Positions 26,936-35,869 are shown, counted from the stretch's first letter. The stretch: DNA of 64,000 nucleotides from Synechococcales cyanobacterium GL140_1_metabinner_5_sub (GCA_025359065.1 JANYHM010000115.1:1-64000), one strand, 5' to 3'. Program-made: numbers and translations. The notes: a model not told the origin generated them from the letters alone.

Positions 26936-27010
26936 GAGTTGTTGGGAAAATAATTGCAGAGCGGTAATCGACTAAAATGATAGCAGCTTCTATTCATCCA
27001 GCATCTGCTT

Positions 27011-29455
27011 ATGATCATCAGTAACTATTGGCGTATTGCTTTGCTCTGGATAATAGGGATCTATTGGGCTTGGTGTAACTTGTCTTTTGCTCAGCCCGCT
27101 ATTCAGAAAGTACCCCATGATTCAGCAGTTGTCACGGCTCAAAATCTATCAGTTGCTACCAATACTAACGATAACTATCATGTTAATGGTGAATGGAGCG
27201 GTAGGCTTATTTTGCCAACTCCAGAACAGATTGCTAAATCTAACTTAGCCGACTGGGTGTGGTTAGAAGTTCAACATGCCCCAAATAAATATTCGCAGCT
27301 CATCGGTCAGACTATCCCTCTGACTTGGCAGCCAGCATCTACCATTGCTAACGATATCCGCCAAATAGCGATCGATGTCAATTTTACTCCAGAGATATTA
27401 GCCAGTCAGGAAAATGGCACGATCTATCCCCAGCGGTTAAATGGTCGATCGCGCGTGGGGAGTCTTCAGTCATTAGCTGGTGCTAGGGATAATGATGATG
27501 TACTGGTGAAACTGGCGGGAGTAACGATGGGTCAAGAGAATATAGTGATGATTGATCAAGAGCCAAACCAAATTACCGGCAACCTACGGGGACTAGTAAA
27601 AATATTGGGTGTCGATCACACTATTTTAGCAGATTTGCCAATTGCTTGCCCTGGTGAGAAACCTTGCTCTAGTGAATATTTTTTGGCTCAACACTACAAT
27701 CAGCAATCTCGACAGTTTACTGGAGAAATTGCCACTATTCGGATTCCCCAAGCACTGGCGCGCCCCTTTGGTTTGTTTCCTAGTGCAATTAGAGATTTAG
27801 CAAAATCACCGGCTGGCAGTCAGGGTTGGTATATTTATGGAGACTTTCCTGCCGATTCTCCGTTTTTTAAGGTGGAGTCTATTCAGCCTCGTTCACTATT
27901 ATTAATTACCCCAGCACGAGAATCAGAGCGAGAAATCACTAACGCTGATGATCGGTTGAACTACTTCAATCAGCAACATTGGCAAAATATTTCTCAGCGA
28001 CAAGGACAACTAGAACGGGTCGGGTTTGCTCCTCACCAGACTCTTAAACTAGGCGATAAGGCGCTGGTAATTCATACTTTTGGTGGTATTGGTGGTAGAA
28101 CCGCCGATATTCCTGGAGTTTGGCAAACAGTGACCGGTCACTTTGCCTATGGATCGGCAACTGTGGTGCAGGATGATCTTGCCCAGGAATTACGGTGGGA
28201 TATTAACTACAACCAAATCTATGCCCATAACTCTGATGGAATTGTGGCGGGCAAACAAGACTGGGCTACCTATATGGGCAATTTGCAGCGGGGTTGGCTG
28301 GGGACTCGTCCGGTGGCAGATTTGCTGATTACTTATCTACCGGTAACTGAGGACTATGATTTTGGTGGTGTCAAAATTTCGCCGCTTACTGAGTTGCAGC
28401 AGCAGCTACATCTCTTTGCTGCTCGTTATCGTACCGGCGATGGCACTGGTGTTGCCAGTGTAAATCCGGGTAGCTCTTGTGTGCAAGATGCTAATCAGGC
28501 TCTGTATACTACCATTCGACGATTGACAGATCAAATACGTTCTCAACCCCAGATTCAAACTTGGCTGACAGCGCATCCCCAAGATCCACAAGCTCAGCGA
28601 TTTCAAAAACTCCAGGCTTTATCGACAGAGCTACAGCAAAACCTGGCTCCGCTGGGGATTGTGCGATCGGATTGGCAGCAGAATGCCGCTAAATTAGTCG
28701 GTATCAATCAAAATCCATCTTTTCAGATCAGCAGCAATCCTTTGGTTGGTTTGATGAGTTGGCGGACGATGCTGCCCCGTGGGGCTCAAGATGGTATGGG
28801 GAAAATGTTTAATCGCTTAGGTGCTGGGATGTGGTTTTTGAATACTTATCAGGTGGGCGGGGTGAATCCAGACATTGTGCCGGTTGCCCCCACTATTCTA
28901 TTCGGACAAATTGAGATTCTTGCTAAAGTAGTGCTGAGAGTTTGGTCTGGTATAACAACTTTCCCTAAAAGTATGGGCTGGCTGTCTACGTTAGGGCTAC
29001 TGCTAGCCTATGGGGTCATTGCCCTGGGACTTGGTTGGAAAACTAGGTTCTTACGGTTCGATAACCAATTCAAAGGCTCTCGACTACATGAAACTCTTTT
29101 TGTGGGAAAGCTATTTTTCTTGCCCGCATTGGTTGAGGAGCTTCTATTTCGGCTGCTGCTGATTCCCCATCCGATCGAAACCGCTGTATCTATAGATATT
29201 GTAAAGTGGTTGCTAATTTCTTTAGGTGTCTTTATTATCTATCATCCCCTGAATGCTTTGACCCTTTATCCTGCGGGCAAACCGACCTTTTGGGATTGGC
29301 GATTTTTGACCTTGACCAGTTTGTTGGGGGCAGTGTGTTCGATCGCCTACTATACTACTGGCTCAATTTGGCCACCTGTAATCATTCATTGGATTATAGT
29401 TGTTGGTTGGGTCAAGGTTTTTGGTGGAAAATCGTTGCTAGTTGGCCGACAATAG
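27011..29455 (+). CDS. Large membrane protein with C-terminal CPBP (Abi-type glutamic protease-like) domain
   Basis: This 814-residue protein opens with a Sec-type N-terminal hydrophobic segment (ALLWIIGIYWAWCNLSFAQP). About 600 residues of soluble, presumably lumenal or periplasmic sequence of unknown fold follow, with two Cys pairs (ACPGEKPCSS and SSCVQDAN). The last ~170 residues form several membrane helices of CPBP type. VEELLFRLLLIPHP supplies the EExxxR motif (E709, E710, R714), IIYHPLNAL supplies H745, and IIHWIIVVGW supplies H793. The Asn/Asp usually four residues after the last His is replaced by Val. CPBP domains are intramembrane glutamic proteases or maturation/immunity proteins. 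The long N-terminal extension appears cyanobacterial; its role is unknown. Confidence 0.75.
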   Translation: MIISNYWRIALLWIIGIYWAWCNLSFAQPAIQKVPHDSAVVTAQNLSVATNTNDNYHVNGEWSGRLILPTPEQIAKSNLADWVWLEVQHAPNKYSQLIGQTIPLTWQPASTIANDIRQIAIDVNFTPEILASQENGTIYPQRLNGRSRVGSLQSLAGARDNDDVLVKLAGVTMGQENIVMIDQEPNQITGNLRGLVKILGVDHTILADLPIACPGEKPCSSEYFLAQHYNQQSRQFTGEIATIRIPQALARPFGLFPSAIRDLAKSPAGSQGWYIYGDFPADSPFFKVESIQPRSLLLITPARESEREITNADDRLNYFNQQHWQNISQRQGQLERVGFAPHQTLKLGDKALVIHTFGGIGGRTADIPGVWQTVTGHFAYGSATVVQDDLAQELRWDINYNQIYAHNSDGIVAGKQDWATYMGNLQRGWLGTRPVADLLITYLPVTEDYDFGGVKISPLTELQQQLHLFAARYRTGDGTGVASVNPGSSCVQDANQALYTTIRRLTDQIRSQPQIQTWLTAHPQDPQAQRFQKLQALSTELQQNLAPLGIVRSDWQQNAAKLVGINQNPSFQISSNPLVGLMSWRTMLPRGAQDGMGKMFNRLGAGMWFLNTYQVGGVNPDIVPVAPTILFGQIEILAKVVLRVWSGITTFPKSMGWLSTLGLLLAYGVIALGLGWKTRFLRFDNQFKGSRLHETLFVGKLFFLPALVEELLFRLLLIPHPIETAVSIDIVKWLLISLGVFIIYHPLNALTLYPAGKPTFWDWRFLTLTSLLGAVCSIAYYTTGSIWPPVIIHWIIVVGWVKVFGGKSLLVGRQ

Positions 29456-29478
29456 ACAATGAAAAACCGTCTATTGTC
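29448..29478 (+). repeat. 10-bp inverted repeat spanning the CPBP gene's stop codon
   Basis: GACAATAGAC pairs with GTCTATTGTC across an 11-base loop. The TAG stop lies inside the left arm. No T-run follows, so it is a poor intrinsic terminator. It may protect the mRNA 3' end or be a factor-dependent termination site. Confidence 0.45.
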
Positions 29479-29651
29479 AACCTTCAATTGTGGAAAAGAA
29501 ACTTAACAATCTAGGCTGAATTCTTGTGTAATTGTTGAGTAATAATATTTTCTGTTAGATTCATCCTCACAGCTCAGGGAATGTCCGATACAATGGCAAG
29601 ATCACTGGGGAACTGTATGAATCAGCGTCAACGAAGGAGTATGTCGTAACC

Positions 29652-31136
29652 ATGGGAAAACCAACCGGCTTTATAGAATATTTGCGCGAGGTGCCATCAG
29701 ATTTGTCGCCGATCGACCGCGTTCAAAATTGGGATGAGTTTCATCTGCCCCTGCCCGAAGATAAGCTGCGAAACCAGGGCGCGCGCTGTATGGACTGCGG
29801 TACCCCGTTTTGTCACAGTGGCACTCTGATTAGCAATATGGCTAGTGGCTGCCCGATTAATAATTTGATACCAGAATGGAATGATTTGATTTACCGGGGT
29901 TTGTGGCGGGATGCGCTCGATCGGCTGCACAAAACCAATAATTTTCCGGAGTTCACCGGGCGGGTATGCCCTGCTCCTTGTGAAGGCTCTTGCGTGCTGG
30001 GTATTCATAATCCCCCAGTAACTATTAAGAATATTGAGCACGCCATTGTAGATAAAGGCTGGGAAGAAGGTTGGATTGTGCCAGAACCTCCAGAGAAACG
30101 CACCGGTAAGAAAGTTGCGGTGGTTGGCTCGGGGCCGGCGGGTCTTTGTGCGGCGGCGCAGCTTAATAAGGCTGGCCACTGGGTGACGGTGTTAGAAAGA
30201 GCCGATCGACCTGGTGGGTTGCTGATGTATGGCATTCCTAACATGAAGTTAGAAAAAGAAGATGTGGTGCTGCGGCGGCTGCAAATTCTGGAAGCTGAAG
30301 GTGTGACCTTTAAGTGCAATGTAGAAGTCGGTAAAGATTTGGCTACGGCTGACTTGTTGAAAGATTTTGATGCAGTGGTGCTCTGTACTGGTGCTACTAA
30401 GCCTCGAGATCTACCGATCGAAGGCAGAGAATTAAAAGGCATTCATTTTGCGATGGATTTTTTGACTGCCAACACCAAGAATGTGTTGGATCCGCAGCAT
30501 AGTCCAGAGTATATTTCGGCAGTTGGAAAAAATGTAGTGATTATTGGTGGTGGCGATACTGGCACAGACTGTGTAGGTACTTCTATTCGTCATGGCTGTA
30601 CCAGTGTGACTCAGCTAGAAATCATGCCTAGCCCACCTCTAACCCGCGCTGCCGATAATCCTTGGCCAGAATGGCCGAAGGTCTACAAGATGGATTATGG
30701 TCAAGAGGAAGCAGCGGCAAAGTTTGGCGCTGACCCTCGGGCTTACTTGACCACTGCCACCAAGTTTGAGGGTGATAATCAGGGTAATGTCACGGCCATT
30801 CATATTGTGGATGTGAAATGGGAGAAAAATGAGCAGGGACAGTTTGGTTTACAGCACGTTCCGGGCACTGCTCGGGTGCTACCAGCTCAGTTGATCTTGC
30901 TGGCTATGGGCTTTTTGGGGCCAGAGCAACCACTCTTAGATTCTTTGGGTGTGGAACGGGATGGTCGCAGTAACGTCAAAGCTGATTATAGCAAGTACAA
31001 TACTAGTATTCCTGGAGTATTCGCGGCAGGCGATTGTCGTCGTGGCCAGAGTTTGGTGGTTTGGGCTTTCAATGAAGGTCGAGGCGCTGCTCGGGAATGT
31101 GATTTGTATTTAATGGGCAGTACTGATTTGCCCTAG
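29652..31136 (+). CDS. gltD: Glutamate synthase small subunit / FAD-NAD(P)H oxidoreductase
   Basis: This 494-residue protein is the beta-subunit type of glutamate synthase. The N-terminal cysteine cluster for Fe-S centres is C46MDCGTPFC54, with C67 and C106/C110/C114. The first dinucleotide site is [17 protein letters not shown] (FAD), followed by [17 protein letters not shown]. The second nucleotide site is [13 protein letters not shown], and the FAD closing motif is [18 protein letters not shown]. It passes electrons from NAD(P)H to the large subunit for conversion of 2-oxoglutarate and glutamine to two glutamates. No gltB is present in the window; cyanobacterial gltB and gltD are often unlinked. 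The AAGGAG about 11 bases upstream of the ATG is a good ribosome-binding site. Confidence 0.92.
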   Translation: MGKPTGFIEYLREVPSDLSPIDRVQNWDEFHLPLPEDKLRNQGARCMDCGTPFCHSGTLISNMASGCPINNLIPEWNDLIYRGLWRDALDRLHKTNNFPEFTGRVCPAPCEGSCVLGIHNPPVTIKNIEHAIVDKGWEEGWIVPEPPEKRTGKKVAVVGSGPAGLCAAAQLNKAGHWVTVLERADRPGGLLMYGIPNMKLEKEDVVLRRLQILEAEGVTFKCNVEVGKDLATADLLKDFDAVVLCTGATKPRDLPIEGRELKGIHFAMDFLTANTKNVLDPQHSPEYISAVGKNVVIIGGGDTGTDCVGTSIRHGCTSVTQLEIMPSPPLTRAADNPWPEWPKVYKMDYGQEEAAAKFGADPRAYLTTATKFEGDNQGNVTAIHIVDVKWEKNEQGQFGLQHVPGTARVLPAQLILLAMGFLGPEQPLLDSLGVERDGRSNVKADYSKYNTSIPGVFAAGDCRRGQSLVVWAFNEGRGAARECDLYLMGSTDLP

Positions 31137-31219
31137 GTAATCGTGGTGTTGCTGACCGATTAAATTATTGGTTGCAAAGTATTAGTTAACGCAGAAATTA
31201 CACAACAGAGGTCATTAAA

Positions 31220-31429
31220 ATGGAAAACTCTCCCCAAGCTGCTTACGACAACTTAAAGTTGTTGGAAAAGACCGATGTGACAAACAGCGCGATTTATCGG
31301 GAGCTGGCGCAAGATGTTTTGGCTGACCCAGAGGTTAGTTTGACCTGGAGAGAAGCGATCGCCGATCGGCTGAGTCAGGCTAATCATTCGTTAACTACTA
31401 AATCGATGACTGACGAAGATAGCTATTAA
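31220..31429 (+). CDS. Small acidic hypothetical protein (69 aa)
   Basis: This short soluble protein starts MENSPQAAYDNLKLLEKTDV and ends KSMTDEDSY, with a helical middle (YRELAQDVLADPEV). AGAGGT precedes the ATG, and a strong intrinsic terminator follows eight bases after the stop, both signs of a real gene. It lies 83 bases after gltD on the same strand and may share its transcript. It does not resemble the glutamine-synthetase-inactivating factors IF7/IF17. Function unknown. Confidence 0.7.
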   Translation: MENSPQAAYDNLKLLEKTDVTNSAIYRELAQDVLADPEVSLTWREAIADRLSQANHSLTTKSMTDEDSY

Positions 31430-31437
31430 TTACAGAG

Positions 31438-31476
31438 GGAAGTGCGATTTATTGAAGAAGTCGCACTTCCTTTTTT
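31438..31476 (+). terminator. Intrinsic terminator after the 69-aa gene
   Basis: GGAAGTGCGA and TCGCACTTCC form a 10-bp stem with a 13-base loop, directly followed by six Ts. It closes the gltD transcription unit and marks the left edge of the AT-rich accessory segment. Confidence 0.88.
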
Positions 31477-31721
31477 GGGGAGTGTTTAGATCTACAACGA
31501 ACGAGAATTTTAGTTATCCTGTAGAACCCATTTGGGTCTTTTTTAAAGTATAGTGTACCAAAAATGCCATATTAAAGCAGTTTGACAGACAAAGAGTAGG
31601 AAATAATCAAGACTATCAATGCTAAAAGGTTGTAATAAACAATAGACTTGTTGGTTAAGAAAAGCGATTTCGGTGAGAGAGGTTTTATTAAATCTAGAAT
31701 AAAAGTATAGGAATTTATTTC

Positions 31722-31877
31722 ATGGATTTCAATATAATTGAATTAGCGAAGTTTTCTACTGTGGTGATGCTAATGCTTTCATGCTCGCTAGCAACACCTT
31801 CATTTTACAAAAATCAGCTCAACTGCGCATATCCTATTTCCTTAATACTAATAACATGTTGTCATGATGGTAGATAA
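31722..31877 (+). CDS. Small hydrophobic open reading frame of unknown function (51 aa)
   Basis: The frame runs from ATG 31722 to TAA 31875-31877. It encodes a hydrophobic N-terminal stretch (STVVMLMLSCSLATPSF) and a second one (YPISLILITCC). It overlaps the start of the 195-residue membrane protein by 14 bases. VVMLMLSC resembles a lipoprotein-type signal but lacks a clean lipobox. Composition is very AT-rich. It could be an authentic small membrane protein coupled to the next gene, or the remnant 5' part of a longer gene. I recognise no family. Confidence 0.4.
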   Translation: MDFNIIELAKFSTVVMLMLSCSLATPSFYKNQLNCAYPISLILITCCHDGR

Positions 31878-32451
31878 ATCGGATCTCTTTTTAGATGTAT
31901 TCTTGGGGCTTTTAGAGTTTATAGTATTAGTTGTTTTCTTCAAAGAAACCAAGAATTATTTGATGTTTCAGATCAGCTATTATTATTACTTGATGGCAGC
32001 TCCTTTCTTTTGGATAGGAAGTTTCATTGAAATCCTTTTCTCTCCAGAAACAAGCTGTATTTCACCTCTGGACGACATTCCACTAAATGACCCTAAGATC
32101 ACTGCTAATAGATATTCTCAGATATCAGACCTATTTGAATTACTACTTTTATCTTTGCCAAACATACTGCCAATTGTATTAGAATTGACAGTTGGAGCAA
32201 TATTAATAATAATTAAGTATGCAATAATTAAGAGAATTTCTATAGATGACTTGTACTTGATACACTACATGCCGTTGATTATTAGTATCATACCTTTATA
32301 TATCACGAAATTATATAGCTATATACCGATAGAGGCGGAAAAATATATATATGATCCTTACAATTTCATAGGAGTCATATTAAATACCTTATTCTTAATA
32401 GCTGGCGGTTTATTAGGTTTAAGTACATTGCAATGGTTGGTTGTGAGGTGA
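31864..32451 (+). CDS. AT-rich multi-spanning membrane protein of unknown family (195 aa)
   Basis: Four to five hydrophobic helices are visible: residues about 8-25 (FLGLLEFIVLVVFF), 35-55 (SYYYYLMAAPFFWIGSFIEILF), 90-115 (LPIVLELTVGAILIIIKYAII), 130-145 (MPLIISIIPLYI) and 170-190 (VILNTLFLIAGGLLGL). No charged catalytic motif stands out. The codon use (ATA, TTA, AAT) is far more AT-biased than that of gltD or radA, suggesting recent transfer. It lies between the gltD terminator and the convergent telomere-resolvase-like gene. Function unknown. Confidence 0.6.
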   Translation: MMVDKSDLFLDVFLGLLEFIVLVVFFKETKNYLMFQISYYYYLMAAPFFWIGSFIEILFSPETSCISPLDDIPLNDPKITANRYSQISDLFELLLLSLPNILPIVLELTVGAILIIIKYAIIKRISIDDLYLIHYMPLIISIIPLYITKLYSYIPIEAEKYIYDPYNFIGVILNTLFLIAGGLLGLSTLQWLVVR

Positions 32452-32817
32452 AAATGCTCGGGATAGCATCAACTCAAATCTGAAGCGCAAAATTCTGAGC
32501 GGTTGGCAATTTAGCCTAAATAACAGATACTGTAGGGGGCATTGCTGATTTTTAGTATGAACTAAAGGTACCAATAATGTCAGGTCAGTCTTTGACTTAT
32601 ACCTTCATACTCTGATTCAGCAACGTCAACAGTTTTTACTTATGGCCTTCAAGATTATTATTGCAATATGCTGGTCTGTATTGATTCGCCGCATTGAGGT
32701 AATTATTGACTGATGATCATATTATTCACAATTGAGGTATTGCTATGTTGCAAGTAGCTAAGCAGTTATTGTGCAGTCTCATCGCTTTTACTACTAAAAT
32801 TTTGGCCAGCCCTTAGA
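32452..32817. other. Convergent intergenic region downstream of the telomere-resolvase-like gene
   Basis: These 366 AT-rich bases hold several very short frames, one of which is 32745-32816 (23 codons, preceded by TTGAGGTATT). None is recognisable as a protein. A 24-base stretch at 32467-32490 recurs with three mismatches at 48847-48870. No clear terminator is seen for either converging gene. Confidence 0.4.
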
Positions 32818-34641
32818 TTAATCTTGATTTCGGTACTGTCGCATATAATCTAAGATCATGTCGAGTTTTTTGGATTGGTGACGGGGCTGGATGTCGTATT
32901 TAGCATGATGTCGATCGATCATTTCAGCCTGTTCCTCCAGCACCAATTTAATCGCAGGCATATTGCAGCCGGTGACTTTAAGCAACAAAGTTTGAGAAAT
33001 AGCAAACTTTTGGTCGTTTTGATGGTTCCAGAGCACAATGGCATCGATCGCTGCCAAAATTTTAGTAGCTGCCGGTTTACGGCGTTCTGTCCTAGATTTT
33101 ACAGGTGATTCTGTAGGCGATACAGAGATTTTGGGAGATTGTGCTGTCATCATAGATTTTGCTCTAGGTGGTTGCAAAATATTCATCAGTTGTTCAATTC
33201 TTTGCTGATAGCCGAGATTAGCTTGGTATAAAGTAGCTACTTCTTCTTCTAGTTCGGCAATATGACTATGGGCAGCAGCTAATTCTTGGGTCAATTGTGC
33301 TGACGTACTCTGGACAGCAGTAACCGGTGGCTGAGAAGTATTGCTGTTTAGATGTTGCCATAAGCGACTGACCTCTTGTTGCAGGGCAGTGAACTGCTGT
33401 GGATCAATGGCCGGGGTGTTGGGTTGCGAAGACTCATGGGAATCGGCAGGGGTATTACTCACTTTTTTTGCGGCTTTACTAACTGGTTTTTGGGCTGTTG
33501 GATTAGTCAGCAACTCTAGCTGCACTGGCGTAGCATCTAGATCTGCATAATTATCACTCATGTTCGGCATAGATTTTCCTAACTTGATGCCCTTAGCACC
33601 CAAATGCTGACCGTTACTATCTATCAAATAGTAATGAAAATAATGTTGCGTAGCCGAAGAATTAGCTCGCTTTAGCTCATCGGCAGAAATCACATGTCCT
33701 AATCTTTCTTGCACAAAGCGGGAGATAGCCCGATCGGGTGGACAAAAAAAGTGAGTACAAATTTCGCCGTAAACTCCTCGCAAATTATGTATAGTCACTG
33801 CCGATTCGCTGGGTAGAATGGGCACAACGCCAGTATCACCAAAGTTCCGAATAACCGATCGCTTCACAGAATCTGCCAGGCTGCGGTTAATTTCGATCGC
33901 CGAAAAATCTGCCAGGGCGGCGATGCGAGGATGCTGACGAAAACGCTCCATGGCATCAAGGACGATTGCTGCCGGTAACAAACATGGAGTTAAATAACTA
34001 TCGGCTTTAGACCGTTTTTTAAGTTGACCAGCAAAGCTGATCCAGTATAGATCACTCGTAGCTGTCATCGTGCCTTTGGCGACGACTTCCGAAAATCTTC
34101 TGCCAGTAGTGGCCGCAATACCCACGGCCAAATCAAAGGGATCCGCAGCAGTCAGTAAACCTGCTGCGATGGCCAGAAATATATCAGGGTTAACCGGTTG
34201 CAGATTGTCTTGCTTTAAATTATTTCGTTCGGCAGAGATGCCTGCAAACTGGCTATAAGTGGCACTGTCGTATTTTAGATAGTCCAAGGCAAAGTGATTG
34301 ATCGCCTGTTCGACTTCACCGCTGTTGCGTTTGCTGTAAGTATATTCTCGACTAGTATTTTTGGTAAGGGGCAACAGGCCGTCATCTACGGCAGCTTGGA
34401 TAGCTTTGCGGTACATGGGCAGATAGACTTTGCCGATCGTGGCCTGAGGATAGCCTTCTTCTAACAGCGCAATTTCGGCGGTGCAGAGTTCTTGGATCTT
34501 GGCTTTATTTTTGGTGATGGCTAGCCGATCGATGAATTCTACAATCAGTTCAGCTAAGTCGGTTTTGGTTAAGCGGGTACGTTCGCTAGCAGCAATGCGC
34601 TGGCGATATTGATCAATAATTAACTGTCTAGATAAGGTCAC
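32818..34641 (-). CDS. Telomere resolvase (protelomerase)-like tyrosine recombinase
   Basis: In this 607-residue protein, residues ~150-340 match the catalytic core of hairpin-telomere resolvases (ResT/TelK type) better than that of XerC/integrases. LAVGIAATTGRRFSEVV (R181/R182) is followed by the beta-hairpin WISFAGQLKKRS (K208/K209). H285NLRGVYGEI supplies R288, then comes ERLGH316, and a C-terminal TQHYFHYY gives Y334 as the probable nucleophile. In phage TelK the corresponding stretches read SGRRMIE, NFSGQAKKRS, SRAIYARI, EILGH and TQLHY (from memory). The N-terminal 145 residues are helical. After the core come a Ser/Thr/Pro-rich linker, a coiled coil (~415-485) and a conserved-looking C-terminal domain (KILAAIDAIVLWNHQNDQKF). 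The start is GTG; no in-frame ATG lies upstream. Telomere resolvases cut and rejoin inverted-repeat sites into hairpins; that activity here is inferred. Confidence 0.8.
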   Translation of the reverse strand: MTLSRQLIIDQYRQRIAASERTRLTKTDLAELIVEFIDRLAITKNKAKIQELCTAEIALLEEGYPQATIGKVYLPMYRKAIQAAVDDGLLPLTKNTSREYTYSKRNSGEVEQAINHFALDYLKYDSATYSQFAGISAERNNLKQDNLQPVNPDIFLAIAAGLLTAADPFDLAVGIAATTGRRFSEVVAKGTMTATSDLYWISFAGQLKKRSKADSYLTPCLLPAAIVLDAMERFRQHPRIAALADFSAIEINRSLADSVKRSVIRNFGDTGVVPILPSESAVTIHNLRGVYGEICTHFFCPPDRAISRFVQERLGHVISADELKRANSSATQHYFHYYLIDSNGQHLGAKGIKLGKSMPNMSDNYADLDATPVQLELLTNPTAQKPVSKAAKKVSNTPADSHESSQPNTPAIDPQQFTALQQEVSRLWQHLNSNTSQPPVTAVQSTSAQLTQELAAAHSHIAELEEEVATLYQANLGYQQRIEQLMNILQPPRAKSMMTAQSPKISVSPTESPVKSRTERRKPAATKILAAIDAIVLWNHQNDQKFAISQTLLLKVTGCNMPAIKLVLEEQAEMIDRHHAKYDIQPRHQSKKLDMILDYMRQYRNQD

Positions 34642-34737
34642 AAGTGTATGGTTAAAGCTATATAGATTTTTTTGATCATACTTGAGGACTGGAGCATCTG
34701 GGGAATTGAGGATACATAGGACTCCGCAGCAGCCAGA

Positions 34738-35073
34738 CTATTCTATTAATTCTGAAGGCAAACTAAACGCTCCATCGGCTCCCGGTTCCAAGTCGATCGA
34801 TCTCACCACTGCCTCCACGTTCAAAGCCCCATAAATGTGCGGAAATAAATTATCTCCTTCATACTTAATCTCTGGCTGTACCAAACTCTGATCAATCACC
34901 AAAACCACCAGATCCTGCTGACCCAGGAAAAATCGATTCGCTGAATTTACTACCTGCTCTAGCGTTGAGCAATGAATAAAACCTTCGGAATTCAATGTGT
35001 TCCCCCGATAGGCTCCCAACTCCTTAGCCGCCGCCCATTCTGCTCGCTGCGTAATGTGCAAAATCGTCTTCAT
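34738..35073 (-). CDS. DUF952 family protein
   Basis: This 111-residue protein has the DUF952 signatures: LHITQRAEWAAAKELGAYRG, SEGFIHCSTLEQV, LVVLVIDQSLVQPEIKYEG and FPHIYGALNVEAVVR. The fold resembles ADP-ribosyltransferase-like small domains, but no activity is established. It stands alone, about 95 bases upstream (minus-strand sense) of the telomere-resolvase-like gene and in the same direction. Confidence 0.85.
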   Translation of the reverse strand: MKTILHITQRAEWAAAKELGAYRGNTLNSEGFIHCSTLEQVVNSANRFFLGQQDLVVLVIDQSLVQPEIKYEGDNLFPHIYGALNVEAVVRSIDLEPGADGAFSLPSELIE

Positions 35074-35230
35074 AGAATCACTTATATTAAATGCCCACTC
35101 ATTATTCTCTGTTTCGGCAACAGCAAATGACCAGAATAGTTACGCTTCTTAACTATTTGTACACAACAAATCATGCTTCGATCAAACCAAACGGGTAAAA
35201 TCGAGAGATACCCCAGAGCAAACCAGAGCC

Positions 35231-35869
35231 ATGACCCTGAACTTATACTTATTGCGCCACGGCGAAACCACCTACAGTCGCACAGGTGCCCACTGTGGCT
35301 GGATTGATCCCGATCTGACCCCCGAAGGATTACAAATGGCCGAATCTTTTGCTAGCGTCTATAAAAATGTGCAGTGGAACGCCGTTTACAGTAGCCCCAT
35401 GAAGCGCGCTCTGGCTACCGCCGAACCCATTTGCAAAATGCTGCATATTCAGCCAGAGGTAAGAATTGGACTCAAAGAAATTCACTATGGCGAATGGGAA
35501 GGCCAAACCCTAGCCACCGTATTAGAAAAGTATCCCGAAAACTATCAGCGCTGGAAAAGTGAACCGGCCTGGAATGCACCAGCAGGCGGCGAAACGGGCT
35601 TACAAGTAGCCAACCGCGCCTTGGGTGTAGTAGCCGAAATTACCCAAAGTTACCCTAGCGGTGACGTGCTGATCGTGGCGCACAAAGCCACCATTCGAAT
35701 TATTCTTTGTAACCTGCTGGGCATCGAACAAGGACGCTATCGTGATCGGCTAGATATCCCGGCTTGCTCTGTGAGCGTAGTCGCTATGGGTAAGGGCGGT
35801 CCGATGTTGAAATCCCTAGGCGATCGATACCACCTGGACGAAAGCCTTCGCAATCTCCCTGGCACTTAG
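35231..35869 (+). CDS. Histidine phosphatase family protein (phosphoglycerate-mutase-like)
   Basis: This 212-residue branch-1 histidine phosphatase has the phospho-histidine motif LLRHGETTYSRTGAHCGW (H10), YSSPMKRALATAEPIC (second Arg), EIHYGEWEGQTLATVLEKYP and the second catalytic His in VLIVAHKATIRIILC. The family includes 2,3-bisphosphoglycerate-independent sugar-phosphate phosphatases (such as CobC and GpmB types). Nothing here distinguishes a mutase from a phosphatase, though the length and GEWEG motif favour a phosphatase. A palindromic repeat follows the stop. Confidence 0.85.
   Translation: MTLNLYLLRHGETTYSRTGAHCGWIDPDLTPEGLQMAESFASVYKNVQWNAVYSSPMKRALATAEPICKMLHIQPEVRIGLKEIHYGEWEGQTLATVLEKYPENYQRWKSEPAWNAPAGGETGLQVANRALGVVAEITQSYPSGDVLIVAHKATIRIILCNLLGIEQGRYRDRLDIPACSVSVVAMGKGGPMLKSLGDRYHLDESLRNLPGT

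Noticed and set aside
29617-29649. Ten-codon frame [10 protein letters not shown] directly before gltD, as a possible leader peptide or glutamine-riboswitch-linked peptide
   Set aside because: It overlaps the gltD ribosome-binding site, and the surrounding bases do not match the glnA-type glutamine riboswitch as I know it. Most likely chance.
32745-32816. 23-codon frame MLQVAKQLLCSLIAF... with TTGAGGTATT upstream
   Set aside because: Too short and AT-rich, with no family resemblance. It ends next to the resolvase-like stop; kept only as part of the intergenic note.
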